Source of the DNA: Rhizobium leguminosarum bv. trifolii WSM2297
GTDB taxonomy: Bacteria > Pseudomonadota > Alphaproteobacteria > Rhizobiales > Rhizobiaceae
Direction: 5' to 3'
NCBI RefSeq assembly: GCF_000271845.1
Contig: NZ_JH719395.1
Location: 124,001-188,000, forward strand
Length of the DNA: 64,000 nucleotides
Below the pieces are notes generated by a model. It saw only the letters and a list, made by a program, of their open reading frames with translations, did not search any database and had not been told where the DNA came from. Position numbers and translations under genes: made by a program. Positions within the stretch are counted from its first letter, which is position 1, and each line of letters opens with the position of its first letter. Below are positions 16,420 through 25,594 of the stretch, in pieces.

Positions 16420-18021
16420 ATGCTGAGCAGGGTTGTCAGACGGTTCTGGAACGATCATCGTGGCTATGTCATCGCCTTGACGCTCATCGCCATGCCCATG
16501 CTTCTCGGCTTTTCGCTGCTGGTCATCGATGTCGGCCGCAGCAGCAACCTGCATACCGATCTCCAGAACGCGGTCGATGCAATGGCGCTGGCCGGAGCCC
16601 GCGAACTCGACGGGCGTGATGACGCCATTTCTAGGGCGCAGACGGCGATCAAGAAAATCGCCAATAGCGCGGCTTTTTCCGGGGGCGGGACCGGCATGTC
16701 GCTCGGCTCGCACATCAGCGTGACCTACGACGCCGCAAACGACGCCGGCAGCACGGTCACCGTGTTTTTTCTGAAGAACATCCCGGCCAACGACGATACG
16801 CCGATCCCGTCTTCGATGGAAACGACAGTGGCCAGCGAAGCGTCCTACGCCTGGGTCATTGCCAAGCCGCAGGCGATGCAGACGATCTTTCCGGTCCCGG
16901 TCGGCTTCAATCGGGATACGATCAATGTTTCCGCAGATGCGGTTGCCGTCTATCACGCCAGTGCCTGTGATATCACGCCGATCTTCATCTGCAATCCCTA
17001 TGAGCCGGCTGGCAATACGAGCCCGGCCGCCAACGAACAGGCGGCGGCAGATCTCCACACCAACTTCGCGGCCGGCAATCTCTACGGCCGGCAAATCGAA
17101 ATGTACAGCACGTCTTCGTCCAGCCCCGGGCCTGGCAATTTCGGGTTCCTGAGAACCCCTCTGGGCAATGGCGCAAGCGTGATGGCCGACGCTTTGGCTA
17201 CCGGGAATCCGGGGGCCTGTTATACGAAGGACAAGCTGGATACCGAAACGGGTGCCATGGCCGGGCCAGTTGAAGACGGCGTCAACACGCGATTCGGTAT
17301 TTATCAGGGGTCGTTCAAGGGCTTGCGCAATGATGGCCGCTACCGCCCGGCCCAGAACGTGCGCTCCGCACAAAAGCAAACGGGACAGAACGGCTGCAAG
17401 GCCTACGACCCGGTGCTGGTCGGCAGCACCGTTGGCGATGTCACCAAGGCGGTGCCATTGGGTTACGGTGCAGCCATGTCGCCTCTCGGCGGCGGCAAGA
17501 TCAGCACCAGCAACAATTGGAACTATGCAAACTACTGGACCGTCGCGCAGGGCGGCACGGCCCCGTCGGTGAGCGCGATTCTCAGCAATTATTCCAGCTA
17601 TCCGCCGCAGGCCGGCGGAACACCGAGCCGGCCCTCCGCCTACGACGTCTATCGTTACGAGCTCAACACCGCGGCGCTGCTCAACCATGCCTCGGCAAAC
17701 GGCGAAATCGGCAATCCGACGACAGGCGGCGGACAGTGCTACTCGGGGCCGGCCCTGTCGAACTACACGGCGGGCGAATATGGCGACCGCCGCGAGATTT
17801 TCGCCGCCATCGTCAATTGCGGCTACGAGGCCTCGGTCGACCATTTGAACGGCCACAAGCAGACGCAGGCGGTTGCCTTCGCACGCATGTTCATGACCAA
17901 ACCGGCGATCAAGGCTGGCAACGAGCGCTATCTCTCGCTTGAAGTGATCGACATCAGCGGCAAGGGTGGACGGGGCACACTCGAAGATTTCCTCCGGGAA
18001 GAAGCGGAGTTGGTCAGATGA
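16420..18021 (+). CDS. tadG: TadG-like minor pseudopilin-related protein
   Basis: 533 residues with an N-terminal membrane helix of TadG/TadE type (DHRGYVIALTLIAMPMLLGFSLLVIDVGR), with the helix followed by the conserved NLHTDLQNAVDAMALAGA. A long Gly/Ser/Asn-rich extracytoplasmic domain with several paired Cys follows. The ATG at 16420 follows GGGGGTAGG; upstream codons back to 16297 overlap the previous gene and look noncoding. The last bases form an ATGA overlap with the next TadE gene. TadG proteins are thought to help pilus assembly or surface retention. Confidence 0.88.
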   Translation: MLSRVVRRFWNDHRGYVIALTLIAMPMLLGFSLLVIDVGRSSNLHTDLQNAVDAMALAGARELDGRDDAISRAQTAIKKIANSAAFSGGGTGMSLGSHISVTYDAANDAGSTVTVFFLKNIPANDDTPIPSSMETTVASEASYAWVIAKPQAMQTIFPVPVGFNRDTINVSADAVAVYHASACDITPIFICNPYEPAGNTSPAANEQAAADLHTNFAAGNLYGRQIEMYSTSSSSPGPGNFGFLRTPLGNGASVMADALATGNPGACYTKDKLDTETGAMAGPVEDGVNTRFGIYQGSFKGLRNDGRYRPAQNVRSAQKQTGQNGCKAYDPVLVGSTVGDVTKAVPLGYGAAMSPLGGGKISTSNNWNYANYWTVAQGGTAPSVSAILSNYSSYPPQAGGTPSRPSAYDVYRYELNTAALLNHASANGEIGNPTTGGGQCYSGPALSNYTAGEYGDRREIFAAIVNCGYEASVDHLNGHKQTQAVAFARMFMTKPAIKAGNERYLSLEVIDISGKGGRGTLEDFLREEAELVR

Positions 18022-18497
18022 TGGCGCTCCGCAATTTTATCCGGCATCGGCTTTGCCTCGGCTTCTGGCGGCGGGAGGAAGGCGCGGTGCTTGTCGAAGC
18101 GCTGCTCGCGATCCCCTTTGTGACGATCTTTGCGGCGGGGATACTCGAGTTTGGCAGCATCTTCTGGCAGCGTATGCAGATCGACGCAGGCTTGCGCGAT
18201 GCCGGGCGTTACCTTTCGCGGTGCCGGCCGGTGTCGGGAACCTATGTGCCGACATGTAATCAGGCGACTGCGAAAACGATCGCCTTTTACGGAACCCAAA
18301 CACCCGCGGCAAACGCTAAACCCCGCGTGCCCGGCTGGAACAACCCTGCCGACATCACCATCACTGCGCCGGATGCGGACGGGGACATCACCATTTCCAC
18401 TGCTCATCTCTACCAGACCTCGCCGGTATTCGGCTTTCTGGGAATTGGTGCCATCACCATCAGTTCTTTCCATGAAGAGAGATACATCGGATGGTGA
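18018..18497 (+). CDS. tadE: TadE-like pseudopilin-related protein
   Basis: 159 residues. An N-terminal segment REEGAVLVEALLAIPFVTIFAAGILEFG has the TadE signature: a prepilin-like Gly-Ala junction and a Glu five to six residues later, then one hydrophobic helix. The start overlaps the stop of the TadG gene by four bases, so the two are translationally coupled; a second ATG is directly adjacent. The soluble part has a Cys pair near residues 72-82. Confidence 0.88.
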   Translation: MMALRNFIRHRLCLGFWRREEGAVLVEALLAIPFVTIFAAGILEFGSIFWQRMQIDAGLRDAGRYLSRCRPVSGTYVPTCNQATAKTIAFYGTQTPAANAKPRVPGWNNPADITITAPDADGDITISTAHLYQTSPVFGFLGIGAITISSFHEERYIGW

Positions 18498-19114
18498 CCT
18501 CTAGGGCAATCAAGGCATTCTGGCAGGATAGCAGTGGTGTCAGCCTTGTCGAAGCATTGCTGACCTTTCCGATCGTCATGCTGGTATTCGCCGCCTTCAT
18601 CGAGTTCGGCTATGCCATGTCGCAGTGGAATCAGACGGTCAAGGCACTGCAATATGGCGCCCGTTTGGCGGCGGTATCCGATCCGCTGACCACGAATTTT
18701 AATGCTGTTTTCCCAACAGATGCCGCCGATCCACTCAACAACGGCAGAGCGGCGCCGAACAATGCGACGATATCCTCGACCTGTGGACCGGCTCTTGCAA
18801 ACTGCACGGCGGCATTGAACCGGATTGTCCTCGGAAGCGACGGCGTTTGCAACGCGGGTACCGATCCTCATCCCGGCATTTGCGACCTCAACTGGCGCAT
18901 CAAGCGGGAGAATCTGATGGTCACCTATCAGCGATCGGGGCTCGGCTACTGGGGCCGGCCGGAGGGGCCTGTGCTGACGATGCGGCTGGAGGTGCGCAAC
19001 ATCACTTTCGATCTGCCTGTCCTCGGCGAGTTGTTGGGGCTGAACGACGTAACCATCCCGGCCCATCCCGTGACGATCACGACGGAAGATCTGAAGACCT
19101 GCTCCACCTGCTGA
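18491..19114 (+). CDS. tadF: TadE/TadF-like pseudopilin-related protein
   Basis: 207 residues, starting seven bases before the end of the TadE gene. The N-terminus QDSSGVSLVEALLTFPIVMLVFAAFIEFG repeats the pseudopilin signature, with Glu five residues after a Gly-Val junction. It has several Cys in the extracytoplasmic part, including the C-terminal CSTC. Together with the two previous genes it forms the trio of minor pseudopilin-like proteins usual for Tad systems. The TadF assignment rests on position. Confidence 0.84.
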   Translation: MVTSRAIKAFWQDSSGVSLVEALLTFPIVMLVFAAFIEFGYAMSQWNQTVKALQYGARLAAVSDPLTTNFNAVFPTDAADPLNNGRAAPNNATISSTCGPALANCTAALNRIVLGSDGVCNAGTDPHPGICDLNWRIKRENLMVTYQRSGLGYWGRPEGPVLTMRLEVRNITFDLPVLGELLGLNDVTIPAHPVTITTEDLKTCSTC

Positions 19115-19143
19115 ATCCTTGAATTACGCGTAGGAAAGCGAAA

Positions 19144-20286
19144 ATGACAGCGCACATGAACATTGCCGCATCTACCAAGATCCTGGTCCTCTCCGACGAC
19201 GCGGCTGCAGCGAGCTTCATGCTCGATACGTTCGGGTCGCTTTCGCGTTACGATGTTCGCCATCTCGCGCTGAAGGCGCTCGGGGAAAAAGGCCGGTTCG
19301 ATCCGACGCAATTCGACCTGATCGTTCTCGACGTCGACAACGGGACATTGCTGCAGCAGCCGGAGCTCTTCACGTTTCGCACCAGCTTTCGCGACATTCC
19401 GCTCGTCGTCGTTTCCGAAGACCTGTCGGACGACATGCTGCGGCTGCTCTTTCGCCTGAACGGCAAAGACTGGCTGAAAAAGCCGCTCGAGCGCCGCGCA
19501 CTGATCGACATGATTTCGACGCATGCGCCGGGCACCGGGGCGAGCGACAGCCGGGTGCATGCCGTGGTCTCGGCCGTCGGCGGCGCGGGCGCCAGCGTGA
19601 TCGCCTCGTCGCTTGCGCATGTGCTGGCCCAGCCGACCAAGAATTCCACGCCGCGGATCGACTTGTTCGACACGGATTTCTGCTCCGGGGCGCTTGGCTA
19701 TTATCTCAACCTCGTCAACGACTACGACTTGAAACCGGTCATCGCCAATCCGTCCCGCGTTGATCTGGAATTCATCGATCTGGTGCGAAAGCGGCATTCG
19801 GGGGGCTTTTCGCTGCTGTCCTTCAAGCAGCCATCAGTGCTTCTGGCGCCGAAGGGCCGTGAACTCGTGCTGCGTATGCTCGACGTCGCCGCCTTCGAGA
19901 GCGATCACACGATCATCGACGTTCCCTATTATGACACGCCGTGGAAATACGAGGTGCTCACTTCGGTCAACAGCGTCTGCATCGTCACCGAGATGACGGT
20001 GCCTGCGCTTTCTCAAGCCAAGGATCTGTTTGCCAATCTGGTACGGCTGCGGGGCAGTGCGGACCAGATATTCATCGTCATCAACAAATACCGCGCCAAG
20101 CTTTTCGGCCTCGGCCTGCGCCGGCAACAGACGGAAAAGATATTCAAAGAGATCCCAACGCATGTCATTGCGGATGACTGGGACACTGTGAGCGAGGCGG
20201 TCAACCGCGGCGTGCTGCCATTTCAAGTGAATTCCCGGGCGCGCTTCTGCGGCGCGGTCGGCAAGCTTGGAGCACTGGTGAGATGA
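19144..20286 (+). CDS. cpaE: Pilus assembly ATPase-like protein CpaE/TadZ
   Basis: 380 residues: a response-regulator-like receiver fold (about 12-125, with DLIVLDVDNG at the place of the phosphoacceptor Asp) fused to a MinD/ParA-like domain (about 138-370). The P-loop reads VVSAVGGAGASVIASSL and lacks both Walker A lysines of classic MinD, in line with the degenerate P-loop of CpaE/TadZ proteins; DLFDTDFCSG and IIDVPYY are the later nucleotide motifs. CpaE places the pilus machine at the pole. The stop overlaps the start of the embedded L,D-transpeptidase by four bases. Confidence 0.93.
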   Translation: MTAHMNIAASTKILVLSDDAAAASFMLDTFGSLSRYDVRHLALKALGEKGRFDPTQFDLIVLDVDNGTLLQQPELFTFRTSFRDIPLVVVSEDLSDDMLRLLFRLNGKDWLKKPLERRALIDMISTHAPGTGASDSRVHAVVSAVGGAGASVIASSLAHVLAQPTKNSTPRIDLFDTDFCSGALGYYLNLVNDYDLKPVIANPSRVDLEFIDLVRKRHSGGFSLLSFKQPSVLLAPKGRELVLRMLDVAAFESDHTIIDVPYYDTPWKYEVLTSVNSVCIVTEMTVPALSQAKDLFANLVRLRGSADQIFIVINKYRAKLFGLGLRRQQTEKIFKEIPTHVIADDWDTVSEAVNRGVLPFQVNSRARFCGAVGKLGALVR

Positions 20287-20843
20287 AGGCGATCATAAGG
20301 TTCTGCGCAGCCGGTGCCGGCCTTGCCGTTTTGGCAATTCTGGCCGCTGTCGGAGATGCAGCGGCAAGCGGGCTTGTGCCACGCAGCCTCGGGCCGACGA
20401 CAAGCGCCATGGTGCCGATCGAAAAAAGCTACGCGGCCGGGACAATCGTCATCGTCAGCGGCAACCGTACGCTGGATCTCGTCATCTCCGAAGGGCGCGC
20501 GATCCGGTACAAGATCGGCGTCGGACGAGACGGATTTCGCTGGAGCGGCACCGTCAAGGTCGGGCGCAAGGCAGAGTGGCCCGACTGGCGCCCGCCTGCC
20601 GAGATGAAGGCGCGCGCAGCCGGACTTCCCGACTTGGTACCCGCCGGGCCGCTCAATCCTTTGGGTGCTCGCGGGATCTATCTCTACAAGGGTGGGGCCG
20701 ACACGCTCTACCGCATTCATGGAACGAACGAGCAGTCGACGGTCGGCGGTTTTGCGTCGTCGGGCTGTTTTCGCATGAGCAATGCCGACGTCATCGATCT
20801 CTATGAGAGGGTGAAGGTCGGTTCCACGGTCATTGTAAAATAG
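20283..20843 (+). CDS. L,D-transpeptidase embedded in the Tad operon
   Basis: 186 residues: signal peptide (to about residue 28, AAVGDAAAS), then a YkuD domain ending in HGTNEQSTVGGFASSGCFRM with the catalytic His and Cys. It is a paralogue of the lipoprotein at 352-993 (shared GVGR-G, GRKAEWP-W, HGTN, SSGC) but has no lipobox. Its ATG overlaps the cpaE stop (ATGA), and cpaF starts 20 bp after it, so it is part of the pilus transcript. A role in opening or reinforcing peptidoglycan around the pilus is inferred from this position. Confidence 0.9.
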   Translation: MKAIIRFCAAGAGLAVLAILAAVGDAAASGLVPRSLGPTTSAMVPIEKSYAAGTIVIVSGNRTLDLVISEGRAIRYKIGVGRDGFRWSGTVKVGRKAEWPDWRPPAEMKARAAGLPDLVPAGPLNPLGARGIYLYKGGADTLYRIHGTNEQSTVGGFASSGCFRMSNADVIDLYERVKVGSTVIVK

Positions 20844-20862
20844 TAGTTCAGGGGTGGGGTGC

Positions 20863-22311
20863 ATGGCGAGCGGTATCATGGGGCGTTTCTACAAGCAGGC
20901 GGGGCCGGAAAGCCGGGAACATCCGGAGGCGGCCGAACTGTCTTTGGTCGGCGCAGTTCAGAACATGCCTGCCGAACCGGCCTCTGACAGCGCCACGGCA
21001 AGTGACACAGAGGCTTCGCTCGGGCCGGACATGGTTTCCGAGCGGGTCAATCTGCACCGCTACCTGCTCGATCGCATCAACCTGGGGATCCTCGACACCC
21101 TCGACAACGAGGAGATCGCCACCGAGATCCGGCCGTTGGTCAAGGACTATATCCGGAGTAACAACTTTCCGCTGAATGCCAAGGAAATCAATGATCTGAT
21201 CCGCGATATCACCGACGAGATGCTCGGGCTGGGACCGATCGAGCCGCTGCTGGCCGATGACACAATCGCAGATATTCTCATCAACGGCTATAACAGCGTC
21301 TACGTCGAGCGGAGCGGCAAGCTCGAGAGCACAGCCGTGCGGTTCAAAGACGAGGACCATCTGCTTCGGGTGATCAACAAGATCGTCTCGGCGGTTGGCC
21401 GCCGTGTCGACGAGTCGACGCCGATGGTTGACGCCCGCCTCAAGGATGGCTCGCGTGTCAACGTCGCCATCAGGCCGATATCGGTCGATGGACCGCTCGT
21501 TTCCATTCGCAAATTCACGCGCAAGCCGCTGACAATGGAGCGCCTCGTGCAATATGGCGCTATGGCCGATGCGATGCGCATCCTTCTCAGCGCCGCGGTC
21601 AAGGGCAAGGTGTCCATGGTCATTTCAGGCGGCACCGGTTCTGGCAAGACCACCTTGCTCAACGCTCTCTCGTCGCAGATTTCTCCAAGGGAGCGTCTGA
21701 TCACCATCGAGGATGCAGCCGAACTTCAACTGCAGCAGCCGCATGTCGGGCGTTTGGAAACCCGACCGCCGACGCTCGACGGACGCAACGAGATCCGTCA
21801 ACGCGAACTTTTGAAAAACGCCCTGCGCATGCGTCCTGATCGCATCATCGTCGGCGAAGTTCGCGGCGACGAAGCGTTCGACATGCTGCAGGCGATGAAT
21901 ACCGGTCACGAGGGATCGATGACGACCATTCACGCCAACACCCCCCGCGACGCCGTCGGTCGGCTTGAGCAGATGGTCGGCATGGCCGGGATGCCGATGT
22001 CGCAGATGAGCATTCGCTCGCAGATCTCCTCCGCCATCACCATGATCGTGCAGGTCCAGCGCCTGAGCGACGGTACCCGCAAAGTCGTCTCGATTTCCGA
22101 GATCACCGGCATGGAGGGCGAAGTCGTGCAGATGCAGGAGATTATGAAATTCAAGAAAATCGGCACCGATGAAGGCGGGCGGATCCATGGAGAATTCCGC
22201 GCCACCGGCATCCGGCCGCGGTTCGTCGAGGAATTTGCCGAACTCGGGATCGAGATCCCCGTGACGATTTTCGATCCCGGCAAACCGCTGCAGACGGGAC
22301 CTGTTCAATGA
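20863..22311 (+). CDS. cpaF: Tad pilus secretion ATPase CpaF/TadA
   Basis: 482-residue GspE-superfamily hexameric motor for pilus extension (and, in Tad systems, retraction). The N-terminal domain (about 60-240) is followed by Walker [10 protein letters not shown] near residue 256, an Asp-box [12 protein letters not shown], a His-box [13 protein letters not shown], and Walker [12 protein letters not shown]. The ATG at 20863 is favoured by the upstream AGGGGTGGGG; a GTG nine bases earlier is possible. It overlaps tadB by four bases. The first 55 residues are Ala/Glu/Ser-rich and poorly conserved. Confidence 0.96.
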   Translation: MASGIMGRFYKQAGPESREHPEAAELSLVGAVQNMPAEPASDSATASDTEASLGPDMVSERVNLHRYLLDRINLGILDTLDNEEIATEIRPLVKDYIRSNNFPLNAKEINDLIRDITDEMLGLGPIEPLLADDTIADILINGYNSVYVERSGKLESTAVRFKDEDHLLRVINKIVSAVGRRVDESTPMVDARLKDGSRVNVAIRPISVDGPLVSIRKFTRKPLTMERLVQYGAMADAMRILLSAAVKGKVSMVISGGTGSGKTTLLNALSSQISPRERLITIEDAAELQLQQPHVGRLETRPPTLDGRNEIRQRELLKNALRMRPDRIIVGEVRGDEAFDMLQAMNTGHEGSMTTIHANTPRDAVGRLEQMVGMAGMPMSQMSIRSQISSAITMIVQVQRLSDGTRKVVSISEITGMEGEVVQMQEIMKFKKIGTDEGGRIHGEFRATGIRPRFVEEFAELGIEIPVTIFDPGKPLQTGPVQ

Positions 22312-23261
22312 CCCTGACTCTCCTTTACGCGGCCGTTTTCACCGCCGCCCTTGTTGCTGTCGAAGCGTTAATGCGCGGCTACTTCAAGACATCAGAACGC
22401 CACCGCGCTGTGAACCATCGGCTGAGCTTGCTCGAGGTCAGCGATGATCATCGCAAGACCTATAGCGATATGCTCAAGGAGCGCGGGGCCGGCGGCAGGT
22501 GGCGGCAAACCCCCATGATGCAGCGGCTGCGGCAGTTTTACGCCCAGTCGGGGATCAAGTTCGATGCCAGGCGATTTGCTCTCTACGCGATCGCGGGCGC
22601 TCTTTTGACGTGGCTGGTCGTTCAGGTTCTCTTGCCGAGCACTCTGTTTAGAGTCCCCGTCTTTCTCCTGATCTGCCTCATCATCCCCGCAGTCGTCGTT
22701 TGGCGCGCCCGGGTGCGCCGCATGAGGAAATTCGAACTGAAACTTCCTGAAGCGCTCGATGTCGCCAATCGCAGCCTGGCCGCCGGCCACCCGCTGCCGG
22801 CGGCGATTTCGTTGGTCGCACGCGAGATGCCTGATCCGATCGGCACCGAGTTCGGCCTCCTCTCGGATGAACTCACCTACGGCGTGACACTGGACGACGC
22901 CCTGGTGAACTTGGCGGACCGGGTCGGCGTCGAGGATCTGAACCTGCTTGCGATATCGCTGAGCGTACAGGCGGGAACCGGCGGAAACCTCGTGGAGATC
23001 TTGCAGAACCTTTCGAAGACGCTGCGAGACCGCATGCTACTGAAGGCAAAGGTCAGGGCGATTTCCTCGGAAGGACGCATTACGGCGATCGCCATGTCGA
23101 TGTATCCGTTTCTGCTCTACGCGATGATCAAGATGTTGTCGCCGACCTACTTCGATCCCGTCTGGGAGAGCGGCCATGGAACCATCGTCGTGACCACGCT
23201 GCTGGCCGTCATGGCGATTGGGAATGTCATTCTCTACAAGATGGTCAACTTCGAGTACTGA
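22308..23261 (+). CDS. tadB: Tad inner-membrane platform protein TadB
   Basis: 317 residues with a T2SSF (GspF) domain (about 155-280). Membrane segments lie near 5-20, 90-110, 115-135, and a pair at the C-terminus (about 255-310). The cytoplasmic block LPEALDVANRSLAAGHPLP and the GTGGNLVEILQNLS stretch are typical. It begins inside the cpaF stop codon region (four-base overlap) and is followed by tadC after seven bases. TadB and TadC form the platform driven by CpaF. Confidence 0.93.
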   Translation: MTLTLLYAAVFTAALVAVEALMRGYFKTSERHRAVNHRLSLLEVSDDHRKTYSDMLKERGAGGRWRQTPMMQRLRQFYAQSGIKFDARRFALYAIAGALLTWLVVQVLLPSTLFRVPVFLLICLIIPAVVVWRARVRRMRKFELKLPEALDVANRSLAAGHPLPAAISLVAREMPDPIGTEFGLLSDELTYGVTLDDALVNLADRVGVEDLNLLAISLSVQAGTGGNLVEILQNLSKTLRDRMLLKAKVRAISSEGRITAIAMSMYPFLLYAMIKMLSPTYFDPVWESGHGTIVVTTLLAVMAIGNVILYKMVNFEY

Positions 23262-23268
23262 GGCGGTC

Positions 23269-24213
23269 ATGTCGAGTGAGTATGGAATTTACCTCATCGT
23301 CTTCTTTGCAGTGCTGATATTCTCTGCAACAGCATCGGAATTGTTTTTTCGACGGCGCGAGGTCTCGGTTCGGGTGTCGAAGAGCTCGGCGGCAACAGGC
23401 GAGGAGTTCCACCTTGGCGATACGACGATTGCCGATCTCGGCGAGGCGGAAAACCGCCTGATCCGTCGCTATTTCGAGATTACGCGACGTGACACCAATG
23501 TGAATTCCACCCAGAACCGACTGATTCGGGCAGGCTATTTCGCCGCCGGCGCCGTGACCACCTTTCAGGTGGTTCGTGCGCTGGTCTGTATCAGCGTGCT
23601 GGTCGCGGCGGTCTGGGCTCTCAATTGGGTCGTGCCGGACATGTCACGGGTGGTTACGCTGGTTGTTGCCATGTTTGCTGCGGGCGTGACCTTTATTCTG
23701 GTCAACATCTATATCGACCGGCGTGGCGCCGCCAAGGAGAGGGAGTACCGCCGCCTCTTTCCCGATTTTATGGATATGCTGATCGTCTGCCTCGATGCGG
23801 GCATGAGCATCGAGGCAGCGGCGAACCGTGTTGCGCGGGAATTCGTCGACAAGCGGCAGGACTTCGGCCTGCATCTCTCGATCATGATGCTGGAAGTGCG
23901 GGGTGGCCGGCGACTGCGCGAGGCGCTCGCGAACCTTGCCGTCCGCCTAAGGATTGACGAAGCCCGGGCCCTTTCCGTTCTGTTCCGCCAATCGGAGGAG
24001 CTCGGGACCAGCGTAACGCAGACGTTGCGGGTCTACTGCAAGGAAATGCGCGACCTCCGCATTATTCGCGCGGAGGAAAAGGCAAACGCCCTGCCGGTCA
24101 AGATGCTGCTTCCGCTCGGCGCGTTCCTTTTTCCGGTAAGTCTCATCATCGTTCTCGTTCCCGTTGTTATCCGTGTCATCAGTCTTCTTCTCAGCATGAG
24201 CCCCGGCGGTTGA
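23269..24213 (+). CDS. tadC: Tad inner-membrane platform protein TadC
   Basis: 314 residues, second GspF-type platform protein, with the T2SSF domain at about 165-295. Motifs are FPDFMDMLIVCLDAGMSIEA and SEELGTSVTQTLRVYC, then KANALPVKMLLPLGAFLFPV before the last two membrane helices. The ATG at 23269 directly follows TGAGGCGGTC; the frame is open further upstream into tadB but that sequence is not conserved. Closely spaced with tadB and with the following ATPase gene (15 bp). Confidence 0.93.
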   Translation: MSSEYGIYLIVFFAVLIFSATASELFFRRREVSVRVSKSSAATGEEFHLGDTTIADLGEAENRLIRRYFEITRRDTNVNSTQNRLIRAGYFAAGAVTTFQVVRALVCISVLVAAVWALNWVVPDMSRVVTLVVAMFAAGVTFILVNIYIDRRGAAKEREYRRLFPDFMDMLIVCLDAGMSIEAAANRVAREFVDKRQDFGLHLSIMMLEVRGGRRLREALANLAVRLRIDEARALSVLFRQSEELGTSVTQTLRVYCKEMRDLRIIRAEEKANALPVKMLLPLGAFLFPVSLIIVLVPVVIRVISLLLSMSPGG

Positions 24214-24228
24214 GCCAAGCGAGGTCGT

Positions 24229-25533
24229 ATGCAGTATTCGCTCGAACATGATCGTAACGATGCCATCAGTTCCCTGGATCCGCGTATGCCGATGGCACCG
24301 GCAAGCCTAGAACAGACAGGACTGGATCTGTCGTTCCTGCTTCGGCTGGCGTCAAAATGTGCGGCCGAGCAGGATACAACCACGGCGTCTCATCTGGCTG
24401 ACCGGATGAAATTGCCGAAAGTGATCGTCAATATCCTGATCAAGGAACTGGTGAAACTCGCATACCTCGAGGCTCGCGGCCTGGCCGGTGAGGATGTGAG
24501 ATCCGATATTCGGTATGCGCTTTCAATGAAGGGGCTCGAATATGCCCACGCGGCGTCGCGCCAAAGCCAATATGTCGGCCCGGCGCCGGTGTCGCTGGAC
24601 GCGTTCTGCCGGCAAGTCGGTTTGCAGTCCATCCATTACGAGCGCGTGACCCCAGAGCGGCTGACCGACAGCCTTGCCGGGCTGGTGCTCTCGGATACCT
24701 TGGTCGAAAAGCTCGGCCCGGCCATCAACTCCGGTCGCTCTATCTTGCTTTACGGACCACCCGGAAACGGCAAGACGAGCATCGCCGAGCGGACGTCTCA
24801 ACTGTTTCGTCAAACAATCTGGGTGCCCTATGCCATCGAGGTCGGCGGCCATGTCATCAGTTTCTATGACGAAGCCGTGCATCATCCCGTGTCGGGGGGC
24901 GACACAGAATCCCATCCGAAAGCGGATCAGAGATGGATCGAATGCCGCCGTCCGGTGATCAAGACGGGCGGGGAATTGACGCTAGATCAGCTCGATCTCA
25001 CCTTCAACGAAGGACCGAATGTCTATGAAGCACCCATCCACTTGAAGGCATCCGGCGGCGTTTTCATCATCGATGATTTCGGGCGTCAACAAGTGGCGCC
25101 GCAGGCGCTCATCAATCGCTGGATTGTGCCGCTGGAGCGCGGATATGACTTCCTGACACTGCACACCGGCAAGAAGTTCAAGGTTCCCTTTGACGAGTTG
25201 GTCGTATTCTCGACCAATATCGCACCGAAGGACCTTTCCGACGAGGCGGGCTTGCGGCGCCTCAAATACAAGATCTTCGTGAACACGCCGTCGCGCGACG
25301 AATATATCAGGATCTTCAAATCCTATGCCAGCGGCACCGGATTGGCGGTCAGTGATCCAGACCTGAACCTGTTCTACGATCGCAAGTACAACGGCGATGC
25401 GCCGGCCTCTTGCTATCATCCGAAATATCTTCTGGATTTCGTCGGGTCTTACTGCGAATTCAATGGTATAGCTGGAAACGCGTCGCTCGATATGCTCGAG
25501 CGGGCGTGGGAAGGTGTGTTTACAACGGAATGA
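24229..25533 (+). CDS. AAA+ ATPase with N-terminal winged-helix-like region, Tad-associated
   Basis: 434 residues. About 30-110 looks like a winged helix (SHLADRMKLPKVIVNILIKEL). A AAA+ core follows with Walker A GPPGNGKTS near residue 175, Walker B GGVFIIDDFGRQ near 277, and a sensor-1-like VVFSTNIAPKD near 325. No protease, transposase or helicase motif is seen. It lies 15 bp after tadC on the same strand, so it is almost certainly co-transcribed with the pilus genes. I know no assigned role for it in characterised Tad systems. It could regulate assembly, act as an unfoldase, or be an unrelated passenger gene. Confidence 0.85.
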   Translation: MQYSLEHDRNDAISSLDPRMPMAPASLEQTGLDLSFLLRLASKCAAEQDTTTASHLADRMKLPKVIVNILIKELVKLAYLEARGLAGEDVRSDIRYALSMKGLEYAHAASRQSQYVGPAPVSLDAFCRQVGLQSIHYERVTPERLTDSLAGLVLSDTLVEKLGPAINSGRSILLYGPPGNGKTSIAERTSQLFRQTIWVPYAIEVGGHVISFYDEAVHHPVSGGDTESHPKADQRWIECRRPVIKTGGELTLDQLDLTFNEGPNVYEAPIHLKASGGVFIIDDFGRQQVAPQALINRWIVPLERGYDFLTLHTGKKFKVPFDELVVFSTNIAPKDLSDEAGLRRLKYKIFVNTPSRDEYIRIFKSYASGTGLAVSDPDLNLFYDRKYNGDAPASCYHPKYLLDFVGSYCEFNGIAGNASLDMLERAWEGVFTTE

Positions 25534-25594
25534 TTGCGGACTTGGCGCTGATCACGGCCAACGCAGATTCAATGACTTACGGGGGAGTAAACGA

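Noticed and set aside
16318..17856. A 512-codon minus-strand frame opposite tadG
   Set aside because: Arg/Ala/Gly-rich with no motif; the plus-strand frame carries the TadG signature.
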